Shown here: positions 1 to 6,076 of the stretch, in pieces
Layout of the letters: each line of letters starts with the position of its first letter
How positions within the stretch are numbered: the stretch's first letter is position 1
Source of the DNA: JAZLJD01 sp045617725
GTDB taxonomy: Bacteria > Bacillota > Clostridia > Lachnospirales > Lachnospiraceae
Assembly (NCBI GenBank): GCA_045617725.1
Contig: JAZLJD010000064.1
Span: 1 to 9,094 of the forward strand
Direction of reading: 5' to 3'
Length of the DNA stretch: 9,094 nt
Program-made: the position numbers and the translations under genes
The notes under the pieces: model-generated
The model's input: the letters and a program-made list of their open reading frames with translations, nothing else
What the model was told of the DNA's origin: nothing
Database searches by the model: none

Positions 1-80
1 GCGCAGCAACGCCCGACCCGGATGGTCGGGCGAGGCCTCTACGCGACACGGACGGCGCGTAGAGGCCGGTTGCGTCACCT
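1..80. other. GC-rich structured region with two strong hairpins
   Basis: Two perfect stems lie side by side. The first is 10-18 pairing with 24-32 (9 bp, 5-nt loop). The second is 34-45 pairing with 56-67 (12 bp, 10-nt loop). GCAAC (6-10) can pair with GTTGC (69-73) to close both into a three-way junction. No T-run follows either stem on either strand, so a simple intrinsic terminator is not supported. The region lies downstream of the lipoprotein operon and may continue past the window edge. It could be the interior of a larger repeat whose end is at 171-207, or a structured 3' region. I see nothing recognisable in 81-170. Confidence 0.5.
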
Positions 81-170
81 GCAGAATACTTCCCAAAACA
101 CTTAGAAAACCATAACTCGTAGTGTGATTCGTCTCTATATGGAATTGTTCGAGCGAGGCCGCCGCACTGC

Positions 171-207
171 TTTAGTGCTTTAATGTGCCAGAAACCCCCG
201 TCCCCAT
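171..207. repeat. Diverged copy of the inverted-repeat element end
   Basis: This 37-nt stretch matches the right arm of the element at 7532-7729 at 34 of 37 positions by eye. The differences are TG for CA after TTTAG, and GCCAG for GTCAG. It has the same orientation as the 7688-7729 arm, so the body of this copy would lie toward position 1 and any left arm would lie outside the window. Read on the minus strand it supplies the last 11 codons and the stop of the lipoprotein gene. The match begins exactly at the codon for residue 272. Confidence 0.8.
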
Positions 208-1020
208 GAAGTCAAGCAGTGCCTGAATGGCATCTGCATTCATGATATACAAAACGACGCCTTCGGCGCCTTCAAAGATGGCGATGGTCTTCTCGTTATA
301 CGCATCCGCCGTCAGCTTTGTATCGCCTTCGTAGTAATCCGACTTCATCTCATAGGTGTCCCCGTTCCCGACGATATCCCAGATGACCGCATCGCTTTTG
401 GAATAGAGACGATTCGCAGAATCGCCCTCCAGCGTATAAATATAAGTATCACTAAAGAAAGTCTCTGTCTTCTGTGTAAGCTCGTGGTCGGTGGACTGCA
501 CAATAAGCATGTTGCCGCTGACTGCTGTCAGAGTTCCGTTCATGTTCGCACAATGACAGGTTGCTTCCGCATCATTGTAATAGTAGACTTCCGTAACCTG
601 CTTATCACGGATTCCGGAAGCGCCCGACACTACCACATCGCCGATTCCGTCGCCATTCACATCCACGATATTCACATTGGGGTCCGGAATCGTCAAGCCG
701 CTGCACGGGGACGTAAACGTATTGTCCTCTGCGTTATAGCCGCCCGTCAGGTAGGTCTCATAGCCGGCCCGAATGGCGAGTTTCTTGGAATCCGGTTCAG
801 CCGCAGGTTCTGCATTTACGACCGTGTCAGGCTCTGACGTGAGCGTCACGTCGGGGGCATTCGGTGTCGCCCCGGGGGCCTCGGTACTGCTTGCGCCCGT
901 CGACAAAACATCCAGATATATGGGGCTCTCGGACGGGGCCGGTTTTGCTTTGGCTCCACACGCCGCCATAGTGACAGCCAACGCGGTTGCCACGGTGATT
1001 AAAAGCAATTTCTTATACAT
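172..1020 (-). CDS. Secreted lipoprotein with repeat-derived C-terminal tail
   Basis: A 282-aa protein with a lipoprotein signal peptide: basic MYKK, a hydrophobic stretch 5-17, then M-A-A-C with C21 as the likely lipidated cysteine. Residues 22-80 are an Ala/Pro/Ser/Glu-rich linker typical of Gram-positive lipoproteins. A DVNGDGIGD motif at 120-128 looks like a VCBS/FG-GAP-type Asp-rich calcium loop. The rest is mixed strand with Cys at 106, 155 and 157. I do not recognise a specific function. The start is supported by GAGGAGA six bases upstream. It follows the MFS stop by 3 bases and is the last gene of a four-gene operon. Residues 272-282 (MGTGVSGTLKH) are encoded by a copy of the mobile-element end, so the native C-terminus was probably replaced. 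Confidence 0.85.
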   Translation of the reverse strand: MYKKLLLITVATALAVTMAACGAKAKPAPSESPIYLDVLSTGASSTEAPGATPNAPDVTLTSEPDTVVNAEPAAEPDSKKLAIRAGYETYLTGGYNAEDNTFTSPCSGLTIPDPNVNIVDVNGDGIGDVVVSGASGIRDKQVTEVYYYNDAEATCHCANMNGTLTAVSGNMLIVQSTDHELTQKTETFFSDTYIYTLEGDSANRLYSKSDAVIWDIVGNGDTYEMKSDYYEGDTKLTADAYNEKTIAIFEGAEGVVLYIMNADAIQALLDFMGTGVSGTLKH

Positions 1021-1023
1021 AAA

Positions 1024-2082
1024 TTATCTCCTCTTTGCCAATGTTTTATAAAAGCCCGCACAGCAGAGCAAACTTAATACGATGATTAGGACGATGCCCG
1101 GTACGAATTCGATGGTGCCAAAAACAAAGATGGGCAGGGTTCCAAAAAACAGTCCCAGCGTCGTTACGCCGAAGTTAAGGCCCGGCTGATCAAAAAAGAC
1201 GCTCAGGAGCATGCCGTAGGTAAGTGACATCGTCATAGAAAACAGGAATATGCCGATTACGGATATGACCATGCAGCGATTCCCGCATACCAGGAACGGA
1301 ATCGCCAGTGCGGTGGTAACAATGCCCGTGATTTTGGCACCGAACCGATCGGCCGCGTAGCCGCCGAAGGCTTTCCCGAGGCCCATCATGGTAAACAGTA
1401 AAACGGCCTGCCAATCCTCCGTACGCCACCCGGTCGGAATGGCATAGCCTAAAAAGGAACGTACTGCCGTAATCGCAAACGCGGTTAACATAACAAATCC
1501 AACTGAGCATTCCGGCTTCGTTAATCCGTATTTGGGACAAGGCGGAACCGGCTTCGATTTGTCTTTTGCCCACGAAAGGTTCCAGGCCGGATTCGTGCAT
1601 AGCACCAGTGCTTCCACGATAAGAAGGCATCCCACAAGCCACCATACGGACACATGATTCCTTCCGACAAGCTGCCCCGTTATGACACCAAAGGAACCAC
1701 CACCCACAAAAAGGGCCGTAGGAAACAGCTTGCCCTCCCCGCACAGCACCGTTGCCACCGCACCGCACACATGCAGGCAGGCATTTCCGAGTGCCAGACT
1801 GAGTATCCCGGTTGCCAAAAAGTATGGATTCTCCGTGTTGTACGCACATAACCCGAGGGACATCAAAATAACACCCAAGGTGCCAAAGTCCACGCCCCGG
1901 AACTTCTTTAGAAGTAAGCCGATTGCTCCCTGCGGAACAAACGCAAACGCGTCATAAAGAAGCGCAAAAATCCACGCAACCCGTATGGGAAAGTGATTGT
2001 ACAAAAGCGCAAAACACACAATCTCCACAAGTGCATGGATTAGAAAATATGAAATTGAAACCCTGCGGCTAGTTCTGCTCAT
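1024..2082 (-). CDS. Major facilitator superfamily transporter
   Basis: A 352-aa polytopic membrane protein with about 10-12 hydrophobic segments starting at residue 8. A motif-A-like loop GGYAADRFGAK at 240-250 (G-x-x-x-D-R-x-G) marks the start of the second half, and a polar loop at about 168-192 separates the halves. It is slightly shorter than the usual 390-420 aa. The substrate cannot be told from sequence. An ATG at 2115 is also in frame, but the ATG at 2082 is preferred: it has AGGGC about 8 bases upstream, overlaps the previous gene by only 14 bp, and removes a non-membrane extension. Co-transcription with the two small membrane proteins upstream and the lipoprotein downstream is likely. 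Confidence 0.8.
   Translation of the reverse strand: MSRTSRRVSISYFLIHALVEIVCFALLYNHFPIRVAWIFALLYDAFAFVPQGAIGLLLKKFRGVDFGTLGVILMSLGLCAYNTENPYFLATGILSLALGNACLHVCGAVATVLCGEGKLFPTALFVGGGSFGVITGQLVGRNHVSVWWLVGCLLIVEALVLCTNPAWNLSWAKDKSKPVPPCPKYGLTKPECSVGFVMLTAFAITAVRSFLGYAIPTGWRTEDWQAVLLFTMMGLGKAFGGYAADRFGAKITGIVTTALAIPFLVCGNRCMVISVIGIFLFSMTMSLTYGMLLSVFFDQPGLNFGVTTLGLFFGTLPIFVFGTIEFVPGIVLIIVLSLLCCAGFYKTLAKRR
1483..1493 (-). repeat. TTATGTTAACC motif, copy 1
   Basis: Exact copy of the 11-mer on the minus strand. It lies inside the MFS gene, where it encodes M198-L199-T200 (ATG TTA ACC) preceded by a T-ending Val codon. See the finding on the motif family. Confidence 0.7.
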
Positions 2083-2362
2083 CTGCGCCCTGCTGCAAAA
2101 CGGGAGCAGTGGCACCGGCAGGTTCTGCAGCTTCTAAAGGTGCAGCAGCCATAACGGGCTGTGCCATCGCTGCCTGTTTTTTAGACTTTCTAACGCAGAT
2201 AATAATGACTGCCAGAATCAGTCCCAGGAAAATAAGTGTTGCCAATCCCACGACCAGGATTACCAGAATTGCAAAAACACTCAATCCGGAAGAAGCCGCC
2301 TCGGTAAATCTGTCCGGGCCGGCCACATCCAAAAGTACCCTTGCTGCCATCAGTTCATTCAT
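2069..2362 (-). CDS. Small single-TM membrane protein, unknown function
   Basis: A 97-aa protein. Residues 1-26 are short and amphipathic. Residues 28-57 are one long hydrophobic stretch (Leu/Ile/Val-rich), followed by RKSKK, which places the C-terminus in the cytoplasm by the positive-inside rule. The tail 63-97 is Ala/Pro/Glu/Gln-rich and probably disordered. There is no cleavable signal motif. AGGAGG lies eight bases before the ATG, a near-ideal ribosome site. The gene sits 13 bp after the 4-TM gene and overlaps the MFS start by 14 bp, so translational coupling is likely. I do not recognise the family. A small accessory subunit of the neighbouring membrane proteins is possible. Confidence 0.75.
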   Translation of the reverse strand: MNELMAARVLLDVAGPDRFTEAASSGLSVFAILVILVVGLATLIFLGLILAVIIICVRKSKKQAAMAQPVMAAAPLEAAEPAGATAPVLQQGADEQN

Positions 2363-2375
2363 TCTAATTTCCTCC

Positions 2376-2780
2376 TTACATTAACAATAGCATCCCCAAA
2401 AGGAACGACACAACATTTGAAACAACTACGATACATATACGCCGCGTGCGGGTAAGCAGATTCGGCAGTGCCAAGCGGTACAAAAGGCACTCCTCTGCCA
2501 CGACACAGATTTCAAGGCCCGCAACGAAAAGCGCATCTGCCACGGGCCCCGGCCTTAAGAAAATACGCAGTGCAAAAAGCGACAGATTCAAAAGGATATT
2601 CGTAATGGCATTCACAAGTGCCACGTACGCAACCAGCAGTCCACAGCCGATCCGGCGCCCTTTAAGCTCTCTACGCATAAAGAATAACATGACCGGTGTT
2701 TCAAGAACAATGGTCAGTGCTGCCGGCACGCCGAAGCGCTCCAAATAAAACCATATGGTAGAAGAATCCATGTCCGTCAT
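2376..2780 (-). CDS. Conserved-looking 4-TM membrane protein, unknown function
   Basis: A 134-aa protein with four hydrophobic segments near 12-34, 45-66, 84-104 and 113-134. Acidic and Asn residues sit inside the membrane segments: E27 in TM1, the N57-AITN-61 stretch in TM2, E90 in TM3, and E96-E97 just after. This layout (E-TP, N-x-x-TN, then E) gives the impression of a small conserved bacterial membrane family, but I cannot name it. The ATG at 2780 has AGGA five bases upstream and lies about 30 bp after a good -10 box, so this is the promoter-proximal gene of the 134-aa / 97-aa / MFS / lipoprotein operon. Confidence 0.75.
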   Translation of the reverse strand: MTDMDSSTIWFYLERFGVPAALTIVLETPVMLFFMRRELKGRRIGCGLLVAYVALVNAITNILLNLSLFALRIFLRPGPVADALFVAGLEICVVAEECLLYRLALPNLLTRTRRICIVVVSNVVSFLLGMLLLM

Positions 2781-2812
2781 CCGTATCCTATCACAGTTTA
2801 TGTAACGTACCC

Positions 2813-2841
2813 ATTATACAACAAAAAGGGCTCGATTTCAG
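2813..2841 (-). promoter_or_regulatory. Sigma-A-type promoter of the four-gene membrane operon
   Basis: On the minus strand a perfect TATAAT (2818-2813) lies 17 bp from CTGAAA (2841-2836), a 4-of-6 match to TTGACA. The predicted start is near 2806, about 25 bases before the ATG at 2780. The -35 lies just beyond the ECF S-component stop, so the four genes can be expressed separately from the metal operon. Confidence 0.65.
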
Positions 2842-2864
2842 CGCTATATTCTTTCGCGCAGCCC
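2823..2864 (-). terminator. Possible weak intrinsic terminator after the ECF S gene
   Basis: Read on the minus strand, GGGCT (2864-2860) pairs with AGCCC (2832-2828) and an inner GCGC pairs with GCGC (2859-2856 with 2844-2841). This leaves an 11-nt loop and a one-sided 8-nt bulge. Five T residues follow (2827-2823). The asymmetry makes the hairpin weak. It overlaps the end of the S-component gene and the spacer of the next promoter. Confidence 0.3.
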
Positions 2865-3311
2865 CTTAATTTTCTTTTGCAAAAGAAGAAACACAATCAG
2901 GTTGACTGCATATTCAATCAAAAGTCCCGGTACCTGCGTAAGTCCGGCCTTAACTCCATACAATGCAAACCCGGTGAGCGTGTAGCCGACTATCGGAATC
3001 AGAGTGGAAAGGATGGCCGCGAGTGCGGATTTTTTGCCCTGCCCTCCCGCTGCGCGAAAAACAAATACCATGGCTCCCTTAATAAGTATCGTCGGCAGAA
3101 TATAGAGCGGAAATCCCATAGCATCCGCGAGCGCAGAGCCCAGGCCGGCCGAAAGGACTGCCGGAACACGCGGAAGCAAAAGTGCGATGAGCAGAATCGC
3201 CGCATTGCCGAAGGAAACATAACCGCCGGGAATCGGAACCCGTACGAAGCCCGTTATGACAAAAATAAATGCAGCCAGAACCGCAGTCTGGCATAAACGT
3301 TTGGCGTTCAT
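2844..3311 (-). CDS. ECF transporter S (substrate-binding) component
   Basis: A 155-aa membrane protein, the usual size for S components of energy-coupling factor vitamin transporters. It shows the hallmark run of the PF07155/HmpT-like group: VPIPGGYVSFGNA (25-37), AGLGSALAD (55-63), then TILIKGAM (74-81). The commonly seen GD after the first motif is GN here. It would bind a small vitamin or precursor in the membrane and dock to a shared EcfA/A'/T module encoded elsewhere; the ligand cannot be assigned. Frame extension to 3434 would overlap the sensor gene. The ATG at 3311 has GGAGG seven bases upstream and starts 13 bp after the sensor stop, so it is the likely fourth gene of the metal-efflux operon, an unusual partner. 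Confidence 0.8.
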   Translation of the reverse strand: MNAKRLCQTAVLAAFIFVITGFVRVPIPGGYVSFGNAAILLIALLLPRVPAVLSAGLGSALADAMGFPLYILPTILIKGAMVFVFRAAGGQGKKSALAAILSTLIPIVGYTLTGFALYGVKAGLTQVPGLLIEYAVNLIVFLLLQKKIKGLRERI

Positions 3312-3324
3312 GTGTGTTCCTCCG

Positions 3325-3690
3325 TTACCTCGCTGATTCTTCAATGTGCTCAAGTCCCATCCTGAGCATACTGCGGACATGGTCATCATCGAGGGAATAA
3401 AAGATGGACTTGCCCTCGCGACGTGCCTTGACAAGGCGTGCCTGCTTCAGTATTTTGAGCTGATGTGACACTGCCGATTGTGTCATGCGAAGTGCGGCCG
3501 CAAGGTCACACACGCACACCTCGGACGCTACCAGCACATACAGAATTCGGATGCGGGTAGAATCGCCGAACACCTTATAAAGCTCGGCCAGATCATACAA
3601 ATCATCCTCCGGTGGCATAACCTCTACCACTTTCTTGAGCAGTTCCTCGTGAACTTCCGTTTCATCACAACATTTTATTTCTTCTATCAT
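3325..3690 (-). CDS. ArsR/SmtB-family metal-responsive repressor, CadC-like
   Basis: A 121-aa winged-helix repressor. The core runs from ELYKVFGDSTRIRIL (36-50) through the recognition helix TQSAVSHQLKILKQA (70-84) to the wing at 88-98. Both classical metal sites can be seen. The alpha-3N site has C7 and C8 near the N-terminus and C59-x-C61 in EVCVCDLA. The alpha-5 site has D102, H104, H115 and E118, with the spacing of SmtB and CadC. This predicts sensing of Cd/Pb/Zn with release from DNA on metal binding. The ATG has AGGAG nine bases upstream. It lies 47 bp after the ATPase gene, with a hairpin between, so it is expected to regulate its own operon through the site at 6017-6038. Confidence 0.9.
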   Translation of the reverse strand: MIEEIKCCDETEVHEELLKKVVEVMPPEDDLYDLAELYKVFGDSTRIRILYVLVASEVCVCDLAAALRMTQSAVSHQLKILKQARLVKARREGKSIFYSLDDDHVRSMLRMGLEHIEESAR

Positions 3691-3713
3691 AATCTTCTGC
3701 TCCTAAATGTTGT

Positions 3714-3732
3714 TCCGGCACTTCGTGCCGGA
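3714..3732. other. Intercistronic hairpin between ATPase and repressor genes
   Basis: A perfect 8-bp stem (TCCGGCAC with GTGCCGGA) with a 3-nt loop lies 4 bases after the ATPase stop and 23 bases before the repressor start. No T-run follows on the minus strand, so it is unlikely to be a strong terminator. It could partly attenuate transcription or stabilise the upstream mRNA, lowering repressor output relative to the pump. Only the hairpin is seen; the role is inferred. Confidence 0.55.
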
Positions 3733-3736
3733 GATT

Positions 3737-5689
3737 TCAGACTTTCGGGGCCTTGAGGGCGCGGATTGCATTTAAGACGGCGAGTACCATCACGCCGACA
3801 TCCGCAAAAATGGCCATCCACATGCCGGCAAGCCCGAGTGCACTCATCAAAAGGCACAGTAGCTTCACGCCGATTGCAAAATATATATTCTCATAAACGA
3901 TACGCATGCACTTACGCGCCATTTTGATGGCCAGGACCACCTTCATGGGGTCATCATCCATAAGGACAACATCGGCCGCTTCGATGGCCGCATCGGATCC
4001 GATACCGCCCATTGCGATTCCGATATCCACCCGCATAAGTACCGGAGCATCGTTGATTCCGTCTCCGACAAAAGCAATTCTGCCCGGGTTCCGTTTCTTC
4101 TGCTCCGCCTCAAGGAGTTCTTCCACCTTGCCGACTTTGTCCCCGGGAAGCAATTCCGCAAAAACCGTATCGATTCCGAGCAGTTCTGCGGTTTTCCGCG
4201 CCGGCTCCTTTTTGTCGCCGGTTAACATAACACATTCCCTGATACCGTTCTGTTTAAGTCGCAGGACCGCTTCCCGGGAAGTTTCCTTAATTCGATCGTT
4301 TAGTAGAATCCGGCCCCGATATATTCCGTCGATGGCAACATATACCTCGCTCCGGCCGTCCGTTCCTTCCTCTGTTTGTATGCCGTACCGGTTCATCAGT
4401 TTCAGGCTTCCTACAAGCACCTTGGATCCGTCCACCGTAGCCGTCAGGCCCTCGCCTTCAAACTCGCTCACTTCGGATACGATGGAGGCGTCTATCGCTT
4501 CCCAGTAGCTCGCCCTTATCAGGCTTCCGATGGGATGTGTGGAAAACGCTTCCGCATGGGCTGCATAGTACAGGATTCTTTTTTGCGCAGCATCCGGATT
4601 GCCCGTCTCGGAAGAAGCCGTTTCGACATAACCAAGGCAGCCCTCCGTCAGAGTACCCGTCTTGTCAAACACAACCGTGTCGACCTTCGCAAGGCCTTCA
4701 AAGTAAGAGGAGCCCTTCACGAGGACGCCGTGCCCGGACGCGCCGCCCAGTCCTGCGAAAAAGCCGAGCGGAATCGATATAACAAGCGCGCAGGGGCAGC
4801 TGATTACAAGGAAGCTTAGGGCCCTGTATATCCAGGTCAAAAAGGACTGCGGCTGCATGGTGCAAAGGGGCGGAATGAACGCAATGGCCAGTGCCGCGAT
4901 ACATACTGCGGGCGTATATACCCGCGCGAATTTCGTAATAAACTGTTCGGATCTTGACTTTTTGGAGCTTGCATTCTCCACAAGTTCCATGATTTTGGAG
5001 ACGGCTGATTCGCCAAAGGGCTTCGTCGTTTTTATCCTAAGGACACTGCTTCGGTTGATGCTGCCCGAAAGCACTTCATCGCCCGCGGAGACACTCCGCG
5101 GAAGGCTTTCTCCCGTAAGAGCGCTTGTATCCAGAGTCGAACTGCCCTCATATACAACGCCGTCAATCGGTACTTTTTCGCCGGGGCGGATGACCAGAAT
5201 ACTGCCGACCATAACCTCCTCCGGCTCCTTCACGAGTATTTCACCGTTTTCCTCCACGCTCGCACTTTCCGGCCTAAGGTTCATGAGTTCGGTGATGTTC
5301 TTCCGGCTCCGTCCCACGGCAATCGACTGAAAGAGCTCCCCGGTCTGGTAAAACAGCATGACCGCTACCGCTTCCAAATAATCGCCCGTGTCGACAAAAG
5401 CAAGCACGAACGCCCCGACGGTCGCAACCGCCATCAGGAAGTTCTCGTCGAACACCTGTCCGTTCAGAATGCCGCGTACCGCTTTCTTTAAGATGTCTAT
5501 GCCGATGATTAAGTACGGTACGAGATACAAAACGCCTGCCAGGAGCCTTGTAAACAGTTCCGGATGGGACAGATTTGGGAGAAGGTCCGGCAGTTTGGTT
5601 AACATAAGTCTCTGTGATATAAAAAGTATCCCTGTCAAAACCAGGGATACCAGAATTCTTTTTAAGGTCTTCTTCTGCTTCCGTGTCAT
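3737..5689 (-). CDS. P1B-2-type heavy-metal (Zn/Cd/Pb) translocating ATPase, HMA-less
   Basis: Membrane pump of 650 aa from the ATG at 5689. All P-type signatures are present: TGE at 192-194, CPC at 298-300 in TM6 followed by ALVISIP (the CPC-x4-S-x-P pattern), D342-KTGT phosphorylation site, H385-P, TGD at 490-492, and GDGIND at 542-547. MWMAIFADVGV near 623-633 carries the P1B-2 aspartate (D630). Eight TM segments fit the P1B layout. It would export Zn2+, Cd2+ or Pb2+. It is shorter than ZntA/CadA (about 700-730 aa) because the N-terminal HMA is missing; the neighbouring 72-aa gene supplies one. A GTG at 5698 is possible, but GGCGG eight bases before the ATG favours 5689. Confidence 0.93.
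   Translation of the reverse strand: MTRKQKKTLKRILVSLVLTGILFISQRLMLTKLPDLLPNLSHPELFTRLLAGVLYLVPYLIIGIDILKKAVRGILNGQVFDENFLMAVATVGAFVLAFVDTGDYLEAVAVMLFYQTGELFQSIAVGRSRKNITELMNLRPESASVEENGEILVKEPEEVMVGSILVIRPGEKVPIDGVVYEGSSTLDTSALTGESLPRSVSAGDEVLSGSINRSSVLRIKTTKPFGESAVSKIMELVENASSKKSRSEQFITKFARVYTPAVCIAALAIAFIPPLCTMQPQSFLTWIYRALSFLVISCPCALVISIPLGFFAGLGGASGHGVLVKGSSYFEGLAKVDTVVFDKTGTLTEGCLGYVETASSETGNPDAAQKRILYYAAHAEAFSTHPIGSLIRASYWEAIDASIVSEVSEFEGEGLTATVDGSKVLVGSLKLMNRYGIQTEEGTDGRSEVYVAIDGIYRGRILLNDRIKETSREAVLRLKQNGIRECVMLTGDKKEPARKTAELLGIDTVFAELLPGDKVGKVEELLEAEQKKRNPGRIAFVGDGINDAPVLMRVDIGIAMGGIGSDAAIEAADVVLMDDDPMKVVLAIKMARKCMRIVYENIYFAIGVKLLCLLMSALGLAGMWMAIFADVGVMVLAVLNAIRALKAPKV
4220..4230 (-). 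repeat. TTATGTTAACC motif, copy 2
   Basis: Exact 11-mer on the minus strand, encoding M-L-T of the conserved MLTGD motif of the ATPase (residues 488-490). The protein is constrained here, but the codon choice is not: TTA looks uncommon for Leu in the part of this gene I checked. Confidence 0.65.
5597..5607 (-). repeat. TTATGTTAACC motif, copy 3
   Basis: Exact 11-mer on the minus strand near the start of the ATPase gene, encoding M29-L30-T31 in the poorly conserved loop after TM1. The protein there gives no reason for conservation. Confidence 0.7.
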
Positions 5690-5707
5690 GTGAATCACCG
5701 CCTTCGG

Positions 5708-5926
5708 CTAAAAATATATCTCGCAGTCGTCTTCTACCTTACGACAGTTCTTAAGTACGGACTTCATAACCGCATCCGGATTCACATCCTCCTGAAACTC
5801 AATCTCCATCTTAAGCAGCATGAAATTCACTACGCAGTCCTTAACACCTTCCGTAGCCCGGGCTGCGGCTTCCATTTTGCTTGCACAATTGGCACAATCT
5901 ACTTCTATTTTGTAAGTCTTCTTCAT
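5708..5926 (-). CDS. Stand-alone heavy-metal-associated (HMA) domain protein
   Basis: A 72-aa ferredoxin-like metal-binding domain. The metal loop is VDCANC with C11 and C14, and the preceding D10 is the extra acidic ligand typical of the HMA domains of Zn/Cd/Pb P1B ATPases (DCxxC) rather than copper chaperones (MxCxxC). A second Cys pair near the end (C61, C68) could add binding capacity. It ends 18 bp before the ATPase ATG and so is co-translated. It most likely acts in trans as the regulatory N-domain or delivers metal to the pump. The ATG at 5926 has GAGG seven bases upstream; the longer frame from 5962 adds 12 residues not seen in this fold and is not preferred. Confidence 0.88.
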   Translation of the reverse strand: MKKTYKIEVDCANCASKMEAAARATEGVKDCVVNFMLLKMEIEFQEDVNPDAVMKSVLKNCRKVEDDCEIYF

Positions 5927-6016
5927 AGGGTTCCTCGCAATGCATAATCCGTTATCCGACATATTTAGTCAGTTCACCGTATCACAGTGAATTGCTACGG
6001 GTAACGGCGCTTGTTA

Positions 6017-6038
6017 CATATGAATGGTTGTTCATATG
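6017..6038. promoter_or_regulatory. ArsR/SmtB-type operator of the metal-efflux operon
   Basis: Palindrome with 8-bp half sites CATATGAA and TTCATATG separated by six bases. It is close to the 12-2-12 TGAA-n-TTCA operators known for SmtB, ZiaR and CadC regulators. It starts about 9 bases after the -10 box, covering the transcription start, where a bound repressor would block initiation. The repressor encoded at 3690-3325 is the obvious ligand. The palindrome is seen; the pairing is inferred. Confidence 0.82.
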
Positions 6039-6047
6039 TTCATTGTT

Positions 6048-6076
6048 AATATACTGCTGCGAGGCAATTTTGTCAA
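6048..6076 (-). promoter_or_regulatory. Sigma-A promoter of the metal-efflux operon
   Basis: On the minus strand a perfect -35 TTGACA (6076-6071), a 17-bp spacer and TATATT (6053-6048) give a near-consensus, strong promoter. The predicted start near 6041 leaves a 5' leader of about 115 nt (6040-5927). The leader holds only short stems, for example GTAAC/GTTAC, and no riboswitch I recognise. The -35 hexamer contains the TGA stop of the upstream DUF2156-YkgJ gene, so there is no room for a terminator between the two units and read-through is possible. Confidence 0.85.

Noticed and set aside
1..80. tRNA-like cloverleaf
   Set aside because: Stems of 9 and 12 bp with no anticodon-arm layout, no GTTC T-loop motif and no acceptor geometry.
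3312..3434. 41-residue N-terminal extension of the ECF S component
   Set aside because: It would overlap the repressor gene by more than 100 bp, is not hydrophobic, and an ideal GGAGG site precedes the ATG at 3311.
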